Assembly (NCBI GenBank): GCA_028293725.1
Contig: JAQGOE010000284.1
Location: 1 to 6,142 of the forward strand
Direction: 5' to 3'
DNA from: Gammaproteobacteria bacterium
GTDB taxonomy: Bacteria; Pseudomonadota; Gammaproteobacteria; Steroidobacterales; Steroidobacteraceae
Length of the DNA stretch: 6,142 nt
The notes beneath the pieces are model-generated. The model worked only from the letters and a program-made list of their open reading frames with translations, was not told the origin of the DNA and did not search any database. A program made the translations under genes and the position numbers. Positions 5,266 to 6,142 of the stretch are shown in pieces. Positions within the stretch are counted from its first letter, which is position 1; every line of letters starts with the position of its first letter.

Positions 5266-5793
5266 TTATTTGGAACGCTGCCCCTCGGCGACGGGAAAGA
5301 TCATGCAAGTGGTGGAGCCATGGGCGTAGAGTCTGCCAGTTGAATCGGTCACGCGGGCTTCCGCGGTGGCAAGTCGCGCGCCGACGTGGATGATTTTGCC
5401 CTCTGCTTCGACGGGACCCGTGGACATCAACAAGGGTCGAACGTAGTTGACCTTCAGTTCCACGGTGGTATAGGCGAATCCCGGTTTGAGCGTGGTATGT
5501 ACCGCGCAGCCTAACGCCGAATCCAACAATGTCGCCGCGAATCCGCCGTGTACGACTCCGATAGGATTGTAGTGGTACTCCGCCGGGGTTCCCGCGAACA
5601 CAGCCACGCCAGGCCCAATGCGGCTTAGCCGGAAATTGAGCAGCTCCGCGATCGGTGGCGGAAGATCGTCATCAATCAGGTGCTGCAGATACTCCAGGCC
5701 GCTCATGGAGGCAATTTTCGCGACATCGATGATGGGCGCTTTCCAGGTGACGGTGCGGTGTCGTTCAGTTTCGGCGGGAGGCAACACAGACAT
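5266..5793 (-). CDS. PaaI-family hotdog-fold thioesterase
   Basis: This 175-residue protein is a cytoplasmic acyl-CoA thioesterase of the PaaI/YbgC hotdog group, which hydrolyses acyl- or aryl-CoA to free acid and CoA. The hallmark is YNPIGVVHGGFAATLLDSALG (75-95): N76, HGG at 82-84, and D91, the equivalent of the PaaI catalytic aspartate. TVELKVNYVRP (110-120) is the typical second block. The first 50 residues are an extra N-terminal segment seen in many PaaI-like proteins. The ATG at 5793 is preferred because CAGGAG (5800-5805) lies six bases upstream and the MSVLPPAETER start is familiar for the family. A GTG at 5817 overlapping the TetR stop (GTGA) would add eight residues. It follows the TetR gene by 20 bp on the same strand, so the two form an operon. 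The acyl group is unknown. Confidence 0.88.
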   Translation of the reverse strand: MSVLPPAETERHRTVTWKAPIIDVAKIASMSGLEYLQHLIDDDLPPPIAELLNFRLSRIGPGVAVFAGTPAEYHYNPIGVVHGGFAATLLDSALGCAVHTTLKPGFAYTTVELKVNYVRPLLMSTGPVEAEGKIIHVGARLATAEARVTDSTGRLYAHGSTTCMIFPVAEGQRSK

Positions 5794-5813
5794 TTCATGC
5801 TCCTGATTTGCGC

Positions 5814-6142
5814 TCACACGGCGGCTCGAGTTTGCTCCAGGATCTCCTCTGATAGCTCAGAGTCGTCCACGGCACGGGCGAGGATCAAAGCACCGACGAT
5901 CTGGGCAAGCAGCCTGATCGATTCAGCGCGGGAATCGTCCTTGCCGTCCCATGAAAATTTTGTTGAGACCGCGGCGAGGACCTGCTTCAGGCGGCGGGTG
6001 AAGGGCACCTTTGCAGTTGGGTTTCGTGCTACGTCGCTGGCGAGCGCGGCAATCGCGCAGCCGTCTCCGGGATTGTCACGATGTTCCGCGGAAAGATAGG
6101 CATCGAGAAATTGCCGTCTCGCCGCCTTGGAGTTCCTTGCCG
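5814..6142 (-). CDS. TetR/AcrR-family transcriptional regulator (C-terminal part)
   Basis: Only the last 108 codons lie in the window. The gene enters from the right edge, and its DNA-binding helix-turn-helix is outside. The visible part is all ligand-binding domain. YLSAEHRDNPGDGCAIAALASDVAR, about 15-39 residues into the fragment, is a signature of a TetR subfamily (HRD.PG.GC..AAL..DVAR), followed by helices ending LLAQIVGALILARAVDD near the C-terminus. The frame runs unbroken to the window edge, so the GTG near 6008 is an internal codon and not the start. It precedes the thioesterase on the same strand and probably represses its own operon in response to a small molecule. The regulatory link and ligand are inferred. 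Confidence 0.85.
   Translation of the reverse strand, partial: ARNSKAARRQFLDAYLSAEHRDNPGDGCAIAALASDVARNPTAKVPFTRRLKQVLAAVSTKFSWDGKDDSRAESIRLLAQIVGALILARAVDDSELSEEILEQTRAAV

Noticed and set aside
5794..5817. GTG start at 5817 for the thioesterase, overlapping the TetR stop
   Set aside because: Possible by coupling, but the ATG at 5793 has CAGGAG at ideal spacing and gives the family's usual N-terminus. It is kept as an alternative only.
5814..6008. A 64-residue stand-alone protein starting at the GTG at 6008
   Set aside because: The same frame continues without a stop to the window edge and carries the TetR C-terminal signature, so 6008 is an internal valine codon.

Overview
The window is a GC-rich stretch of bacterial chromosome. 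Coding sequences are dense, gaps are short, and Shine-Dalgarno sites are clear for most genes. The mix of families points to a proteobacterium: a Gfo/Idh/MocA aldose dehydrogenase of the Azospirillum AraDH type, a Tat-signal SDR, a lipoprotein with a fibronectin III domain, an SrpA-like catalase with cytochrome b561, and a PaaI thioesterase with a TetR regulator. A gammaproteobacterium with a broad aerobic diet, or an alphaproteobacterium, would fit. I cannot name the genus from sequence alone. There is no rRNA, tRNA, CRISPR array, transposase or phage gene.

Layout, left to right. (1) Positions 1-77 look like coding sequence of an upstream gene that cannot be closed cleanly. (2) 78-1004 (+) is a complete NAD(P)-dependent L-arabinose/D-galactose 1-dehydrogenase, the first step of a non-phosphorylating sugar oxidation route. 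(3) 1107-1499 (+) is a small lipoprotein with one fibronectin III domain, with its own candidate promoter. (4) 1512-2633 (-) is an SDR oxidoreductase with a twin-arginine signal, convergent with the lipoprotein. (5) After a 219-bp divergent promoter region, 2853-3365 (+) is an exported cupin-fold protein. (6) 3366-3617 is a gap that holds an operator-like inverted repeat overlapping a Fur-box-like sequence, and coding-like fragments that may be gene relics. (7) 3618-4676 and 4673-5242 (+) form a translationally coupled pair: a membrane-anchored SrpA-like catalase-family peroxidase and a cytochrome b561. (8) 5266-5793 (-) is a PaaI-type thioesterase, following a TetR-family regulator (5814 to beyond 6142, -) whose N-terminus lies outside the window.

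How they may work together. The strongest functional unit is the peroxidase/b561 pair: b561 could pass electrons from membrane quinol to the periplasmic haem peroxidase to remove peroxide. The divergent SDR and cupin are both predicted to be exported and may share a periplasmic or envelope task, but nothing here identifies their substrate. The TetR gene probably controls itself and the thioesterase. The sugar dehydrogenase most likely belongs to a catabolic cluster further left.
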